DNA from: an uncultured Acholeplasma sp.
Lineage (GTDB): Bacteria > Bacillota_I > Bacilli_A > Acholeplasmatales > Acholeplasmataceae
Direction: 5' to 3'
DNA length: 39,308 nucleotides
Assembly: GCA_937934685.1 (NCBI GenBank)
Contig: CALGYU010000082.1
Location: forward strand, 1-39,308
Shown: positions 8,466 through 16,957 of the stretch, piece after piece
Layout of the letters: each line of letters starts with the position of its first letter
Position numbering within the stretch: position 1 is the stretch's first letter
Program-made: the position numbers and the translations under genes
The notes under the pieces: generated by a model
What the model saw: the letters and a program-made list of their open reading frames with translations, nothing else
Told to the model about the DNA's origin: nothing
The model's database searches: none

Positions 8466-9452
8466 ATGGCATTTAAAATTAAAGATATAGAAATTGAAAA
8501 CAAATTAGTTTTAGCTCCGATGGCAGGTGTCTCTAATCATCCGTTTAGACTTTTAGCCAGACAGTACGGGGCTGGTTTAGTTTATGCTGAAATGATTTCG
8601 GATAAAGGCATTCATTTTGATAACAAAAAAACCAAAGAACTACTTTATATGACAGACGAAGAAAAACCAATGATCCAACAAATTTTTGGTTCCGATTTAG
8701 ACACAATGGTTGAAGCGGCTCTTTATGTTGAAAAAACCAGTAATTGTGATGCAATCGATATTAACATGGGTTGCCCTGTACCAAAAGTGGCGATAAAGGC
8801 ACAAGCAGGCGCTTCATTGATGAAGGACCCAGAAAAAATATATGAAATTGTTTCAGCAATCGTTAAGCAAGTTAAAAAACCAATCACAGTAAAAATTAGA
8901 AGTGGTTGGGATGATGAATCTATTAATGCAGTAGAAGTTGCTAAAAAAATTGAAAAAGCAGGCGCTAGCGCTATAACTGTACACGCTAGAACGCGTGCAC
9001 AAGGATATAGCGGCAAGCCAGATTTAGATATTATTAAAAAAGTAAAAGAAGCGGTAAACATTCCAGTCATTGGTAACGGAGATGTGGTAGATGGCAAATC
9101 TGCTCAATACATGTTAGAATATACAGGATGTGATGCTGTCATGATTGGGAGAGCAGCCTTAGGAAATCCATGGATCTTCAGAGAAATTACCGCCTACTTA
9201 GAAGGAAAAACAGCACCAGAAGTTCAACCAAACGATATTAAGGATTTAATGATTAGACACATGGAAGATTTAGTTAAATTAAAAGGTGAACACAATGCCA
9301 TATTAGAGATGAGAGGGCATGGTCCATGGTATATCAAGGGACTAAAAAATTCATCAGAGTTGAGAAAAAACTTAAGCAAATCTAAAACAAGAAGCGAATT
9401 TTTAGAGCACATAGAAACATTTTTTGATCAACTAGAACAGGAGAATCTATGA
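8466..9452 (+). CDS. dusB: tRNA-dihydrouridine synthase (DusB type)
   Basis: An FMN enzyme that reduces specific uridines in the tRNA D-loop. Seen in 328 residues: a TIM-barrel start with LVLAPMAGVSNHPFR (14-28), IDINMGCPVPKV with the proton-donor cysteine C103, the FMN-binding segment VIGNGDVVDGKSA, and AVMIGRAALGNPWIF. This pattern fits the Firmicute DusB/Dus1 group; the exact uridine position cannot be told. Ribosome site AAAGGTGA. Its TGA overlaps the next gene's ATG by 4 bases, so the pair is co-translated. Confidence 0.94.
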   Translation: MAFKIKDIEIENKLVLAPMAGVSNHPFRLLARQYGAGLVYAEMISDKGIHFDNKKTKELLYMTDEEKPMIQQIFGSDLDTMVEAALYVEKTSNCDAIDINMGCPVPKVAIKAQAGASLMKDPEKIYEIVSAIVKQVKKPITVKIRSGWDDESINAVEVAKKIEKAGASAITVHARTRAQGYSGKPDLDIIKKVKEAVNIPVIGNGDVVDGKSAQYMLEYTGCDAVMIGRAALGNPWIFREITAYLEGKTAPEVQPNDIKDLMIRHMEDLVKLKGEHNAILEMRGHGPWYIKGLKNSSELRKNLSKSKTRSEFLEHIETFFDQLEQENL

Positions 9453-10309
9453 GTTATATTCAAGCGTATCAAGTCTATATGGAGCGAAAAAAGGTTGTTT
9501 TTGATGAAAAGTCAGGATTAGAGTATAGCCTTTTTGGTAACGGTGAAAAAGTAATCTTAGCTCTGCTAGGAAATAATCTTTTAGGTAGTGATGCTTATTT
9601 TAAAACCATTGAAGGATTAGCAGAAAAGTATACAGTTTTAACTTTCTTAAGTCGAACCAAACACCAAACCCTTGAGCAAATAGCAGATGATGTCTCTGTT
9701 TTATTAACATCATTAAACATTTCTAAAGTTAACATATTAGGTATTAGCATTGGTGGAGCCCTGGCTCAAGTGTTTGCTAAAAACTATCCAAAACAAACTG
9801 AATCTATCATGCTTTACCAAACATTTGCTCATACAAATGTCATGGATGATGAAGCACTAGCGGTCAAAGAAGAAATTTTAGCGGTCATCGCTCAGTTAGA
9901 AGAACTAAGAAAACAAGTATCTTTAGAAAATATAAAAATGGCACAAATTTATCAAATAGAAGAAATGCTAGGTGATGATTTAGTTGATGATGTAGAAGAT
10001 GCTTTAGATTTATTTAAGTATCTAATGATAGACTATACCGAAGATGATGAAAAAAGAGTGATGGGATTGCTTAAAGGATTTTTAGAAAACACCATCATCA
10101 AAGCAGAAGACTTATCTTTTTTAATTAATAAAACCTTATATATATATGATTCAGAAGAACGTGCTTTTGGTGGACTAGCGATGGATGATGCGTTACTAGA
10201 TATTATCCCTAATGCAAAAGCAGTATCTTTAGACTTAGATAAGTTTTTAATTATACTAGAAGCAAACGAATTAATCAAAATCATTACAGAGTTTATAGAA
10301 CAAATATAA
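9449..10309 (+). CDS. Alpha/beta-hydrolase fold protein, catalytic His not visible
   Basis: The 286 residues show an alpha/beta-hydrolase layout: strand VILALLG (35-41), then the nucleophile elbow GISIGG with S100 (98-103), followed by ALAQVFAKNYP. The expected C-terminal catalytic histidine is not seen. After H128 there is no histidine in the protein, and the place where a GH-containing loop is normal reads DLDKFLIILEANEL. The region before the nucleophile also lacks the HG oxyanion motif. So it may be a non-hydrolytic fold member or use another mechanism. It is co-translated with dusB (4-base overlap, CAGGAGA site). The substrate is unknown. Confidence 0.65.
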   Translation: MSYIQAYQVYMERKKVVFDEKSGLEYSLFGNGEKVILALLGNNLLGSDAYFKTIEGLAEKYTVLTFLSRTKHQTLEQIADDVSVLLTSLNISKVNILGISIGGALAQVFAKNYPKQTESIMLYQTFAHTNVMDDEALAVKEEILAVIAQLEELRKQVSLENIKMAQIYQIEEMLGDDLVDDVEDALDLFKYLMIDYTEDDEKRVMGLLKGFLENTIIKAEDLSFLINKTLYIYDSEERAFGGLAMDDALLDIIPNAKAVSLDLDKFLIILEANELIKIITEFIEQI

Positions 10310-10319
10310 AAGCTAAAAT

Positions 10320-10340
10320 AGGGCCATAAAGCCCTTATAT
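10320..10340 (+). terminator. Weak terminator after the dusB operon
   Basis: A short 5-bp stem AGGGC / GCCCT with loop CATAAA, followed by TTATATTTAT. A stronger hairpin follows at 10360. Confidence 0.45.
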
Positions 10341-10359
10341 TTATAAAAAATATAAATAT

Positions 10360-10384
10360 AGTCGTTATTCCAAACGACTTTTTA
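10360..10384 (+). terminator. Second terminator before pflB
   Basis: A 7-bp stem AGTCGTT / AACGACT with a 6-base loop, followed by TTTTTAT. Together with the hairpin at 10320 it isolates the pfl operon from dusB transcription. Confidence 0.7.
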
Positions 10385-10396
10385 TAAGACAAAAAA

Positions 10397-10410
10397 GTAA
10401 AACGTTTTCA
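10397..10410. promoter_or_regulatory. Palindromic operator candidate upstream of pflB
   Basis: GTAAAACGTTTTCA contains a perfect 10-base palindrome AAAACGTTTT. Its right half fits the catabolite-response (cre) pattern around CG, while the left half has GT where TG is expected. It lies about 37 bases before the pflB -10 box. The regulator is not identified; CcpA or a redox sensor such as Rex are guesses. Confidence 0.3.
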
Positions 10411-10423
10411 TTTATAGAAAAAA

Positions 10424-10452
10424 GTGCATATTTCAAAAATAAGGTTTATAAT
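10424..10452 (+). promoter_or_regulatory. Promoter of pflB-pflA
   Basis: The -10 box TATAAT is at 10447-10452, 64 bases before the start codon. The -35 area (GTGCAT at 10424) is poor, which fits an activator-dependent or regulated promoter. Confidence 0.55.
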
Positions 10453-10515
10453 GAAACCATAAAGATCGATAGAAAGAAATCTTAATTTTATATAGTAAAA
10501 GAGGAGGAACAAAGC

Positions 10516-12780
10516 ATGTTTGACGCATGGAAAGGTTTTAAAGACGGACAATGGACAAAAGCTATTGACGTTAGAGATTTTATCAACAAAAACTATACTG
10601 AATATTTAGGTGATGGTACGTTCTTAGCGGGACCAACAGCAAGTAGTAAAAAATTAAACGAAATGTTTGTTAATTTCTTACAAGAAGAACGCGAAAAAGG
10701 TGGCGTAATTGATATGGATGTAGAAATCCCATCAACCATTACTTCACACAAAGCAGGATATATCCAAAAAGATATTGAAACAATCGTAGGGTTACAAACA
10801 GACAAACCATTCAAAAGAGGATTCCATCCATTTGGAGGAATCAACATTGCAGCTAAAGCAGCAGAAGCATACGGATACACTGTACCTGAAAAAACAATGC
10901 ACTTATTTACAGAATACAGAAAAACTCACAACCAAGGTGTATTTGATGCATATACTCCAGAAATTAGACGCGCACGTAGATCACACATCGTTACTGGATT
11001 ACCTGATGGATATGGTAGAGGACGTATTATTGGTGACTACAGACGTGTTGCTTTATACGGAATTGACTTCTTAATCGCAGAACGTAAAAAAGACTTAAAT
11101 GCAATTACTTTCCCAATGACAGAAGAAAAAGTACGCGCAAGAGAAGAGATTTCTGAGCAAATTAGAGCATTAAACGAATTAATTCAATTAGGAAACGAAT
11201 ACGGATTTGATTTAAAGAGACCAGCTGAAACAGCACAAGAAGCTATTCAATGGTTATACTTAGGATACTTAGCAGCTGTTAAAGAACAAAACGGTGCAGC
11301 TATGTCATTAGGTAGAACATCAACATTCTTAGATATCTATATCCAAAGAGATTTAGACAACGGTGTTATCACTGAAGAACAAGCACAAGAATTCATTGAC
11401 CACTTCATCATGAAGTTACGTATGGTTCGTTTTGCAAGAACACCAGAATACAATGACTTATTTACAGGAGACCCAACTTGGGTAACTGAAAGTATTGCAG
11501 GTATGAACTTAGATGGACGTTCATTAGTAACTAAAAGCTCATTTAGATACCTACAAACACTATACAACCTAGGAACATCAGCAGAACCAAACTTAACTGT
11601 ATTATGGTCTGATAGATTACCACAAAACTTTAAAGAGTTCTGTGCTAAAGTAAGTATCGACACATCATCTATTCAATATGAAAATGATGAACAAATGAGA
11701 CCAGTACATGGTGATGACTATGCTATCGCATGTTGTGTATCACCAATGACAGTTGGTAAAGAAATGCAATTCTTCGGAGCTCGTGCTAACTTAGGTAAAG
11801 CATTATTATATGCATTAAACGGTGGACGCGACGAAGTAAGTGGAGATCAAGTATTCTACAAAACAAAACAAGACGTTATGCAAGCAGACGTATTAGATTA
11901 CGATGCTGTTATGGATCGTTTTGACAAAACAATGGATGAATTAGCAGAAGTATACGTAAATGCATTAAACATCATCCACTACATGCACGATAAATATGCA
12001 TACGAAAGAATCCAAATGGCTTTACATGATGTTGAAGTTAAAAGAAACTTCGCAACAGGTGTTGCAGGATTATCAGTTGTTGCAGACTCATTATCAGCAA
12101 TCAAATATGCTAATGTAAAACCTATCTATGATGAAAGAGGATTAATCACTGACTTTGAAATTACAGGAGATTTCCCTAAATATGGAAACAACGATGACAG
12201 CGTAGATAAATTAGCAGTTGAAATTGTAGAATCATTCATGAATAAAATTAGACAACAATACACATACAGAAATTCTGTACCAACAATGAGTGTATTAACT
12301 ATTACATCAAACGTTGTTTACGGTAAAAACACAGGTAACACACCTGATGGACGTCGTTTCGGAGAAGCGTTTGCTCCAGGTGCTAACCCAATGCACGGTA
12401 GAGATAGATCAGGAGCTTTAAAATCACTATTAAGTGTTTCTAAAATCCCATGTGAAAGCTGCCAAGACGGAATTTCAAACACATTTACAATCATCCCACA
12501 AGCTTTAGGTAAAGATATTGAAATGGCTGATACATTTACAATTGAAACTGAAGTACAAGTTCCAAACTTAGTAAACTTACTAGATGGATACTTTACATCA
12601 GGCGGATATCACTTAAACGTTAACGTGTTTACACGTGATACATTACAAAAAGCATATGACAATCCAGAATTATATCCAAACTTAACTATCCGTGTTTCAG
12701 GATACGCAGTAAACTTCTCTAGCTTAACAGACGAACAAAAACGTGAAGTTATGAGTCGTACGTTCCATGAGCAAGTATAA
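10516..12780 (+). CDS. pflB: Formate acetyltransferase (pyruvate formate-lyase)
   Basis: A glycyl-radical enzyme that converts pyruvate and CoA to acetyl-CoA and formate under anaerobic conditions. Its 754 residues are near full length for the family. Seen: the active-site pair C406-C407 in IACCVSPM, and the glycyl-radical site RVSGYAVNF with G729 close to the C-terminus. AGGAGGA precedes the ATG. The codon choice is distinctive: far more AAC, TTC, TAC, ATC and GGA than in neighbouring genes, which fits a very highly expressed protein. It is followed by its activase with a 14-base overlap. It supplies formate that Fhs (15374) could use. Confidence 0.97.
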   Translation: MFDAWKGFKDGQWTKAIDVRDFINKNYTEYLGDGTFLAGPTASSKKLNEMFVNFLQEEREKGGVIDMDVEIPSTITSHKAGYIQKDIETIVGLQTDKPFKRGFHPFGGINIAAKAAEAYGYTVPEKTMHLFTEYRKTHNQGVFDAYTPEIRRARRSHIVTGLPDGYGRGRIIGDYRRVALYGIDFLIAERKKDLNAITFPMTEEKVRAREEISEQIRALNELIQLGNEYGFDLKRPAETAQEAIQWLYLGYLAAVKEQNGAAMSLGRTSTFLDIYIQRDLDNGVITEEQAQEFIDHFIMKLRMVRFARTPEYNDLFTGDPTWVTESIAGMNLDGRSLVTKSSFRYLQTLYNLGTSAEPNLTVLWSDRLPQNFKEFCAKVSIDTSSIQYENDEQMRPVHGDDYAIACCVSPMTVGKEMQFFGARANLGKALLYALNGGRDEVSGDQVFYKTKQDVMQADVLDYDAVMDRFDKTMDELAEVYVNALNIIHYMHDKYAYERIQMALHDVEVKRNFATGVAGLSVVADSLSAIKYANVKPIYDERGLITDFEITGDFPKYGNNDDSVDKLAVEIVESFMNKIRQQYTYRNSVPTMSVLTITSNVVYGKNTGNTPDGRRFGEAFAPGANPMHGRDRSGALKSLLSVSKIPCESCQDGISNTFTIIPQALGKDIEMADTFTIETEVQVPNLVNLLDGYFTSGGYHLNVNVFTRDTLQKAYDNPELYPNLTIRVSGYAVNFSSLTDEQKREVMSRTFHEQV

Positions 12781-13525
12781 TAGAGGCGAAATAGGTAACG
12801 TTCACTCTATTGAAACTTTTGGAGCATTTGATGGTCCAGGTATAAGATACGTCTTATTCCTACAAGGATGTCCATTACAATGTAAATTTTGTCATAACAG
12901 AGATACTTGGAATTTAGATACCAACAAGTTAATGACAGTTGAAGAAGTTTTAGAAGACTTTAATAAATACAAACATTTTTATAAGAAGGGTGGCATTACC
13001 GTTAGCGGTGGAGAAGCCACCCTTCAACTTCCATTTTTAACAAAACTATTTAAGGAAGCTAAAAAACAAAACATACACACATGTTTGGATACTTCAGCAG
13101 GCGTTTATTCTGAAAAAATGAAACCTGTATATGATGAATTAATGAAATATACAGACTTAGTTTTATTAGATATAAAACATATTGATAATGAGAAACATCT
13201 ATGGTTGACTAAATCACCTAATACGCAAATACTTGAATTTGCAAAATACTTAGATGAAATAAAAAAACCAACCATTATTAGACACATCCTACTTCCAGAG
13301 ATCAATAGTGATGATAAATACTTATATGGCTTAAGAGAATTTATTGATGGACTATCTAATATTGCTGGTTTAGATGTCCTACCTTATCACACCAAGGGAA
13401 TTATGAAATGGGAAAAAATGGGTTTAGTTTATCCAATTCCTGAAATCAAAGAACCTGATACAGAGTTAGTGAAGCACGCTGAAACCATACTAAAAAAAGA
13501 CTATAATTTTATGAAACTGGGATAA
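12767..13525 (+). CDS. pflA: Pyruvate formate-lyase activating enzyme
   Basis: A radical-SAM enzyme that abstracts hydrogen from the PflB glycine to create the radical. Seen in its 252 residues: the cluster motif C35-x3-C39-x2-C42 (GCPLQCKFCHN), preceded by TFGAFDGPGIRYVLFLQG, and the SAM-site GGITVSGGEATLQ. No extra ferredoxin-like cluster domain is inserted, so it is the short PflA type. The ATG at 12767 lies inside the last codons of pflB and has no strong ribosome site, so translation likely depends on coupling to pflB. A terminator overlaps its stop. Confidence 0.96.
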   Translation: MSKYNRGEIGNVHSIETFGAFDGPGIRYVLFLQGCPLQCKFCHNRDTWNLDTNKLMTVEEVLEDFNKYKHFYKKGGITVSGGEATLQLPFLTKLFKEAKKQNIHTCLDTSAGVYSEKMKPVYDELMKYTDLVLLDIKHIDNEKHLWLTKSPNTQILEFAKYLDEIKKPTIIRHILLPEINSDDKYLYGLREFIDGLSNIAGLDVLPYHTKGIMKWEKMGLVYPIPEIKEPDTELVKHAETILKKDYNFMKLG

Positions 13526-13538
13526 AACCCAGTTTTTT
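13514..13538 (+). terminator. Terminator of pflB-pflA
   Basis: An 8-bp stem AAACTGGG / CCCAGTTT with loop ATAAAA, overlapping the pflA stop codon and followed by more T. Confidence 0.85.
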
Positions 13539-13570
13539 GTTATAAAAGCACACAAAAGCACGGTCTAACC

Positions 13571-13598
13571 TTGAAAAAGGCACGCAATAGGGTATAAT
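13571..13598 (+). promoter_or_regulatory. Strong promoter of a short transcript
   Basis: -35 TTGAAA at 13571-13576, 16-bp spacer, -10 TATAAT at 13593-13598. This is one of the best sigma-A matches in the window, yet no gene follows for 200 bases. Confidence 0.75.
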
Positions 13599-13604
13599 GA
13601 AGAT

Positions 13605-13688
13605 AGATAGCGTAATTAGGGGAAAAAATGATAGGTAGCGCTTTCAATAAAGAGATCTTTCTGAAGGGGAGAAGATCTCTTTTTTTTT
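13605..13688 (+). ncRNA. Candidate small RNA or leader attenuator
   Basis: A consensus promoter is followed about 50 bases after the likely start by a strong terminator hairpin: 9-bp stem AGAGATCTT (13651-13659) / AAGATCTCT (13672-13680), then eight T. The predicted RNA is about 85 nt. It could be a free small RNA, or the terminated leader of the orphan gene that starts at 13804. Inside it, AGGGGA sits before an ATG at 13628, but that frame runs through the terminator, so a coding role is doubtful. It resembles no RNA family I recognise. The rest of 13526-13803 holds only the pflA terminator, this unit and two copies of TATACTATAGA (13701, 13741). Confidence 0.45.
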
Positions 13689-13803
13689 ATGACTTTTTTG
13701 TATACTATAGATTCAAAATGCAAAATAAATTGAAATAGGATATACTATAGACAAGTAAAGAACAAGGATATGGAAAAATAAATATAAATAGAGGGATAGT
13801 GTT

Positions 13804-14403
13804 ATGTTTAAAGAAAGAAATTTAGAAGAGTATGAAAAAATAAGCAAAAAAATAGGAGAAGTCTACGCTATCATAACGTCTAAAGGTTATGCGATAGGTC
13901 AAGTTGCGGGAGTAGAGGAATCGGCCGGAACATATATTTGTAGAATTTTTAGTAAATTATACAAAGAAATACCTTTAGATATTACAAATATAATCAAACA
14001 AAAAGAGGACTATCTAGCTAGAGTGGACCTTCCGAGTATGGCTCATTATAAAGTGAAAATGGCAAAGAAACTTGGTATGTATGAAGTTCCAGATTTTTTT
14101 AAGATGCCTGAATATACGCGAAATTACCTAGCCTTTGGGAAAGAACCACCCTTTAAATATTGGGTTGTAATAAGAAAATATGGTTCTATGGAACACTTTA
14201 TATTACTGGCAGAGTGGGTTAGAGGTGTATTAAAAAAAGATTTATACGATAAAAGTTGGCTAGAAGATTTTATAAAGCTCAATGATGTATCAGGTCTGAA
14301 TGGTCCTGCTTTAATAGAAAGACTAGAAGCTGGTTGGAGTTTAGAAAAATGGGTACCGAGTGATATTAAGAAGTCATTAAAAAAAATCTGGAAAGAAAGA
14401 TAA
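13804..14403 (+). CDS. Orphan cytoplasmic protein, unknown function
   Basis: I do not recognise this 199-residue protein with confidence. No signal peptide or membrane segment is seen. It is lysine- and aromatic-rich. The first 45 residues, with IGEVYAIITSKGYAIGQV, look like the beta-rich start of Imm26-type immunity proteins, but no toxin gene lies beside it and the match is weak. The second half has many tryptophans and ends in WSLEKWVPSDIKKSLKKIW. It is isolated: a transcription terminator on each side and noncoding gaps of about 280 and 230 bases. Its ribosome site is GAGGGATAG. Such isolation in an otherwise compact region suggests an accessory gene, possibly acquired. Confidence 0.6.
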   Translation: MFKERNLEEYEKISKKIGEVYAIITSKGYAIGQVAGVEESAGTYICRIFSKLYKEIPLDITNIIKQKEDYLARVDLPSMAHYKVKMAKKLGMYEVPDFFKMPEYTRNYLAFGKEPPFKYWVVIRKYGSMEHFILLAEWVRGVLKKDLYDKSWLEDFIKLNDVSGLNGPALIERLEAGWSLEKWVPSDIKKSLKKIWKER

Positions 14404-14510
14404 GTAAAGAATCATATTATATACCTTCATAAGATATGATATAGGAGATCTTGGTTCATACATTAAGGCTTTATATAGTATTGAAGAAAACCCTTTTGAC
14501 ATCTAAACCT

Positions 14511-14543
14511 CTCATCATAGTTTGTACTATGATGAGTTTTTTT
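14511..14543 (+). terminator. Terminator after the orphan gene
   Basis: Perfect 10-bp stem CTCATCATAG / CTATGATGAG with a 6-base loop, followed by seven T. The remaining part of 14404-14634 shows no gene; it holds a 12-base direct repeat TTCATAAGATAT (14426, 14545) on either side of this hairpin and the queH promoter. Confidence 0.9.
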
Positions 14544-14579
14544 ATTCATAAGATATATAAAATGCCTTAACTAGTATAA

Positions 14580-14608
14580 TTGCTATATTTAATGAAAAAA
14601 AGTATAAT
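14580..14608 (+). promoter_or_regulatory. Promoter of queH-fhs-folD-GDPD
   Basis: -35 TTGCTA at 14580-14585, 17-bp spacer, -10 TATAAT at 14603-14608, 27 bases before the queH start. Confidence 0.7.
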
Positions 14609-14634
14609 ATAAAGAGTATTCAAGGGGTGATGAT

Positions 14635-15372
14635 ATGAATGACTTACAAGATATTTTAAAGAAATATAACAAACACGAAAAAATAAATTATGATCAAGTT
14701 TTATTAGATGTTATCAAGCAGTGGCAAAAAGAAAATAGAAGACCCAAAATCATTCTACATTCGTGTTGTGCACCATGCAGCACATATGTTTTAGAAGAAA
14801 TGACTAAATATGCTGATGTAACCATCTTTTTTTCAAACTCTAACATCCACCCAAAAGAAGAATATCAAAGAAGAGCATTAGTTCAAGAAACATTTATTAA
14901 AGACTTTAATCAACAAAACAATCAAAATGTTTTATACATAGAAGATGAATATCAACCACAAGCATTCATTCGCTCAGTTTATGAAAAAAAACTAGAAGAT
15001 GAACAAGAAGGTGGAAAAAGATGTAGCTTCTGTTTTGAAATGAGACTAGACAGGGTTGCAAAAAAAGCAGTAGAATTAGGTTATGACTACTTTGGTAGTG
15101 CCCTAACCTTATCTCCACACAAAAACAGTCAAACCATTAACCAAGTTGGATTTGAAGTCCAACAAATATATGATGCTACGTATTTACCAAGTGATTTTAA
15201 AAAGCGTGGTGGATATAAAAGATCGATAGAGATCTCAGAAATGTATGATGTGTATAGACAATGTTATTGTGGCTGCGTGTTTGCCGCCATTAAGCAAGGC
15301 GTGGACTTAAAAGAAACTAAAAGCGAAGCCCTTAAATTTTTAGAAAGTTATCATAAAAAAACGGAGGAATAA
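14635..15372 (+). CDS. queH: Epoxyqueuosine reductase QueH
   Basis: Catalyses the last step of queuosine synthesis, reducing epoxyqueuosine in tRNA, without the cobalamin used by QueG. The 245 residues carry the family's cysteine sets: HSCCAPCS (C44, C45, C48), KRCSFCFEMRLDR (C130, C133), and QCYCGC near the C-terminus (C210, C212, C214). These hold a [4Fe-4S] cluster and an additional iron in known QueH. No other queuosine genes are in the window. The fhs ribosome site lies inside its last codons, so the two are tightly coupled. Start at ATG with AAGGGGTGA upstream. Confidence 0.92.
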   Translation: MNDLQDILKKYNKHEKINYDQVLLDVIKQWQKENRRPKIILHSCCAPCSTYVLEEMTKYADVTIFFSNSNIHPKEEYQRRALVQETFIKDFNQQNNQNVLYIEDEYQPQAFIRSVYEKKLEDEQEGGKRCSFCFEMRLDRVAKKAVELGYDYFGSALTLSPHKNSQTINQVGFEVQQIYDATYLPSDFKKRGGYKRSIEISEMYDVYRQCYCGCVFAAIKQGVDLKETKSEALKFLESYHKKTEE

Positions 15373-15373
15373 C

Positions 15374-16957
15374 ATGACAAAATCAATCATTTTAAACCAA
15401 CTAAATGTGTTAGAAGAAGAACTTATTCCTTACGGTAAAGATAAATATAAAATCGATTTAACCTTATTAGAAAGACTAAAAGATAATAAGGAAGGAAAAC
15501 TTATTTTAGTCACATCCATTAATCCTACAGCTGCTGGAGAAGGAAAAACAACTACCTCCATCGCACTTGCCCAAGGATTAAAACAAATCCATAAAAAAGC
15601 AGTTTTATCTTTAAGAGAACCAAGTATGGGACCAGTCTTTGGATTAAAAGGCGGGGCCACAGGCGCAGGTCTTAGTAGTGTCGAACCAAGTTTAGACATT
15701 GATCTTCACTTTACAGGAGATCTTCACGCATTAAGTTCTGCACATAATTTATTAAGTGCATATATCGATAATCACATTTACTTTGGCAATCCTTTAAATA
15801 TTAAAGAAGTAACGTGGCCAAGAACATTAGATGTTAATGACAGAAGCTTAAGAGAAGTTAAAACCAGAGCAGGAGAAAGTAGTTTCATTATCACGGCAGC
15901 CTCTGAGATGATGGCCATTTTAGCACTATCAAAAAGCATTAAAGATTTAAAAGAAAGAATTTCCCACATCGTTATAGGCTTTAACCACCTAGATCAACCC
16001 GTCACCGTTAAAGACTTAAAAATAGAAGATGCGCTAACCTTATTATTAAAAGAAGCGCTTAAACCCAATTTAGTACTAACAACCGAAGGAGTACCCGCTT
16101 TTATTCATGCAGGACCGTTTGCTAACATCGCTCATGGGTGTAGTTCTGTTTTAGCAACTCAAATGGCTTTAAAACTAGGAGAATACGTCATCACAGAAGC
16201 TGGTTTTGGTGCAGACTTAGGAATGGAAAAGTTTTTATCCATTAAAGTACCGGTCTTAAAAAAAGAACCAGATCTCATCGTTATGGTAGTGACTTTAAAA
16301 GCCTTAAAACTACATGGTGGTATAACAGAGACATCTTTAAATCAAGAAAACAAAGAAGCGGTTTTAAAAGGAATTTCTAATTTAGAAAAACACATAGAAA
16401 ACATTAAGCAATATAACAAACCATATGTCATTGCTTTAAATGAATATGTTGGAGATTATGCATCAGAAAAAGAAGTACTATATGAGTGGGCTAAAAACAA
16501 TCAACATGATATTAGCTACTCTAAGGGGTTTCAATTAGGAGGAAAAGGTGTTTTAGAACTTGCAGAACTTGTCGTTGAAAAACTAAAAAAACCTTCTAGT
16601 ATGCTTCAACCAATTTATCAAACCGATCAAAAAATAGAAGATAAAATTAGTCAAATTGCCCATCAAATATATGGAGCAAACCAAATTACCTACAGTAAAA
16701 GAGCTTTAAGAAAACTCAATCAGTTTAAAGACATAAAATACCCAATATGTATGGCCAAAACGCCATTATCATTAAGTGGGGATTATAAACTTAAAGGAAG
16801 GCCTAAAGATTTTGATTTACATATCACAGATATTAAAGTCAGTTTCGGAGCAGAATTAGTTATTCCCCTTACAAAGGGAATAAACATCATGCCAGGGCTT
16901 AATGAAGAACCAAGAGTTCTAGATTTTCATATCGATGAAACAGGAGATCTTATATGA
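15374..16957 (+). CDS. fhs: Formate--tetrahydrofolate ligase
   Basis: Makes 10-formyl-THF from formate, THF and ATP. Seen: ATP loop PTAAGEGKTTTSIALAQGL with AAGEGKTT at 53-60, then SLREPSMGPVFGLKGGATGAG, and FGADLGMEKF further on, all family hallmarks. The 527 residues are about 30 short of usual because the N-terminal helix before ELIPYGK is abbreviated. The start is nevertheless supported by ACGGAGG just upstream, so this is a real short form and not a truncation. One base separates it from queH and it overlaps folD by 4 bases. Formate from PflB is the likely substrate. Confidence 0.96.
   Translation: MTKSIILNQLNVLEEELIPYGKDKYKIDLTLLERLKDNKEGKLILVTSINPTAAGEGKTTTSIALAQGLKQIHKKAVLSLREPSMGPVFGLKGGATGAGLSSVEPSLDIDLHFTGDLHALSSAHNLLSAYIDNHIYFGNPLNIKEVTWPRTLDVNDRSLREVKTRAGESSFIITAASEMMAILALSKSIKDLKERISHIVIGFNHLDQPVTVKDLKIEDALTLLLKEALKPNLVLTTEGVPAFIHAGPFANIAHGCSSVLATQMALKLGEYVITEAGFGADLGMEKFLSIKVPVLKKEPDLIVMVVTLKALKLHGGITETSLNQENKEAVLKGISNLEKHIENIKQYNKPYVIALNEYVGDYASEKEVLYEWAKNNQHDISYSKGFQLGGKGVLELAELVVEKLKKPSSMLQPIYQTDQKIEDKISQIAHQIYGANQITYSKRALRKLNQFKDIKYPICMAKTPLSLSGDYKLKGRPKDFDLHITDIKVSFGAELVIPLTKGINIMPGLNEEPRVLDFHIDETGDLI

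Noticed and set aside
8384..8503. A 40-residue N-terminal extension of HslO
   Set aside because: It covers the promoter region and the start of dusB and lacks a ribosome site; ATG 8383 with GAGGG fits the family.
13628..13738. A 36-codon frame with AGGGGA before its ATG, inside the candidate small RNA
   Set aside because: It runs straight through the strong terminator hairpin and its T-run (giving a run of Phe), so translation of the whole frame is unlikely.
14426..14556. 12-base direct repeat TTCATAAGATAT on both sides of a terminator
   Set aside because: Short, AT-rich and not linked to a mobile element; chance is likely in such sequence.
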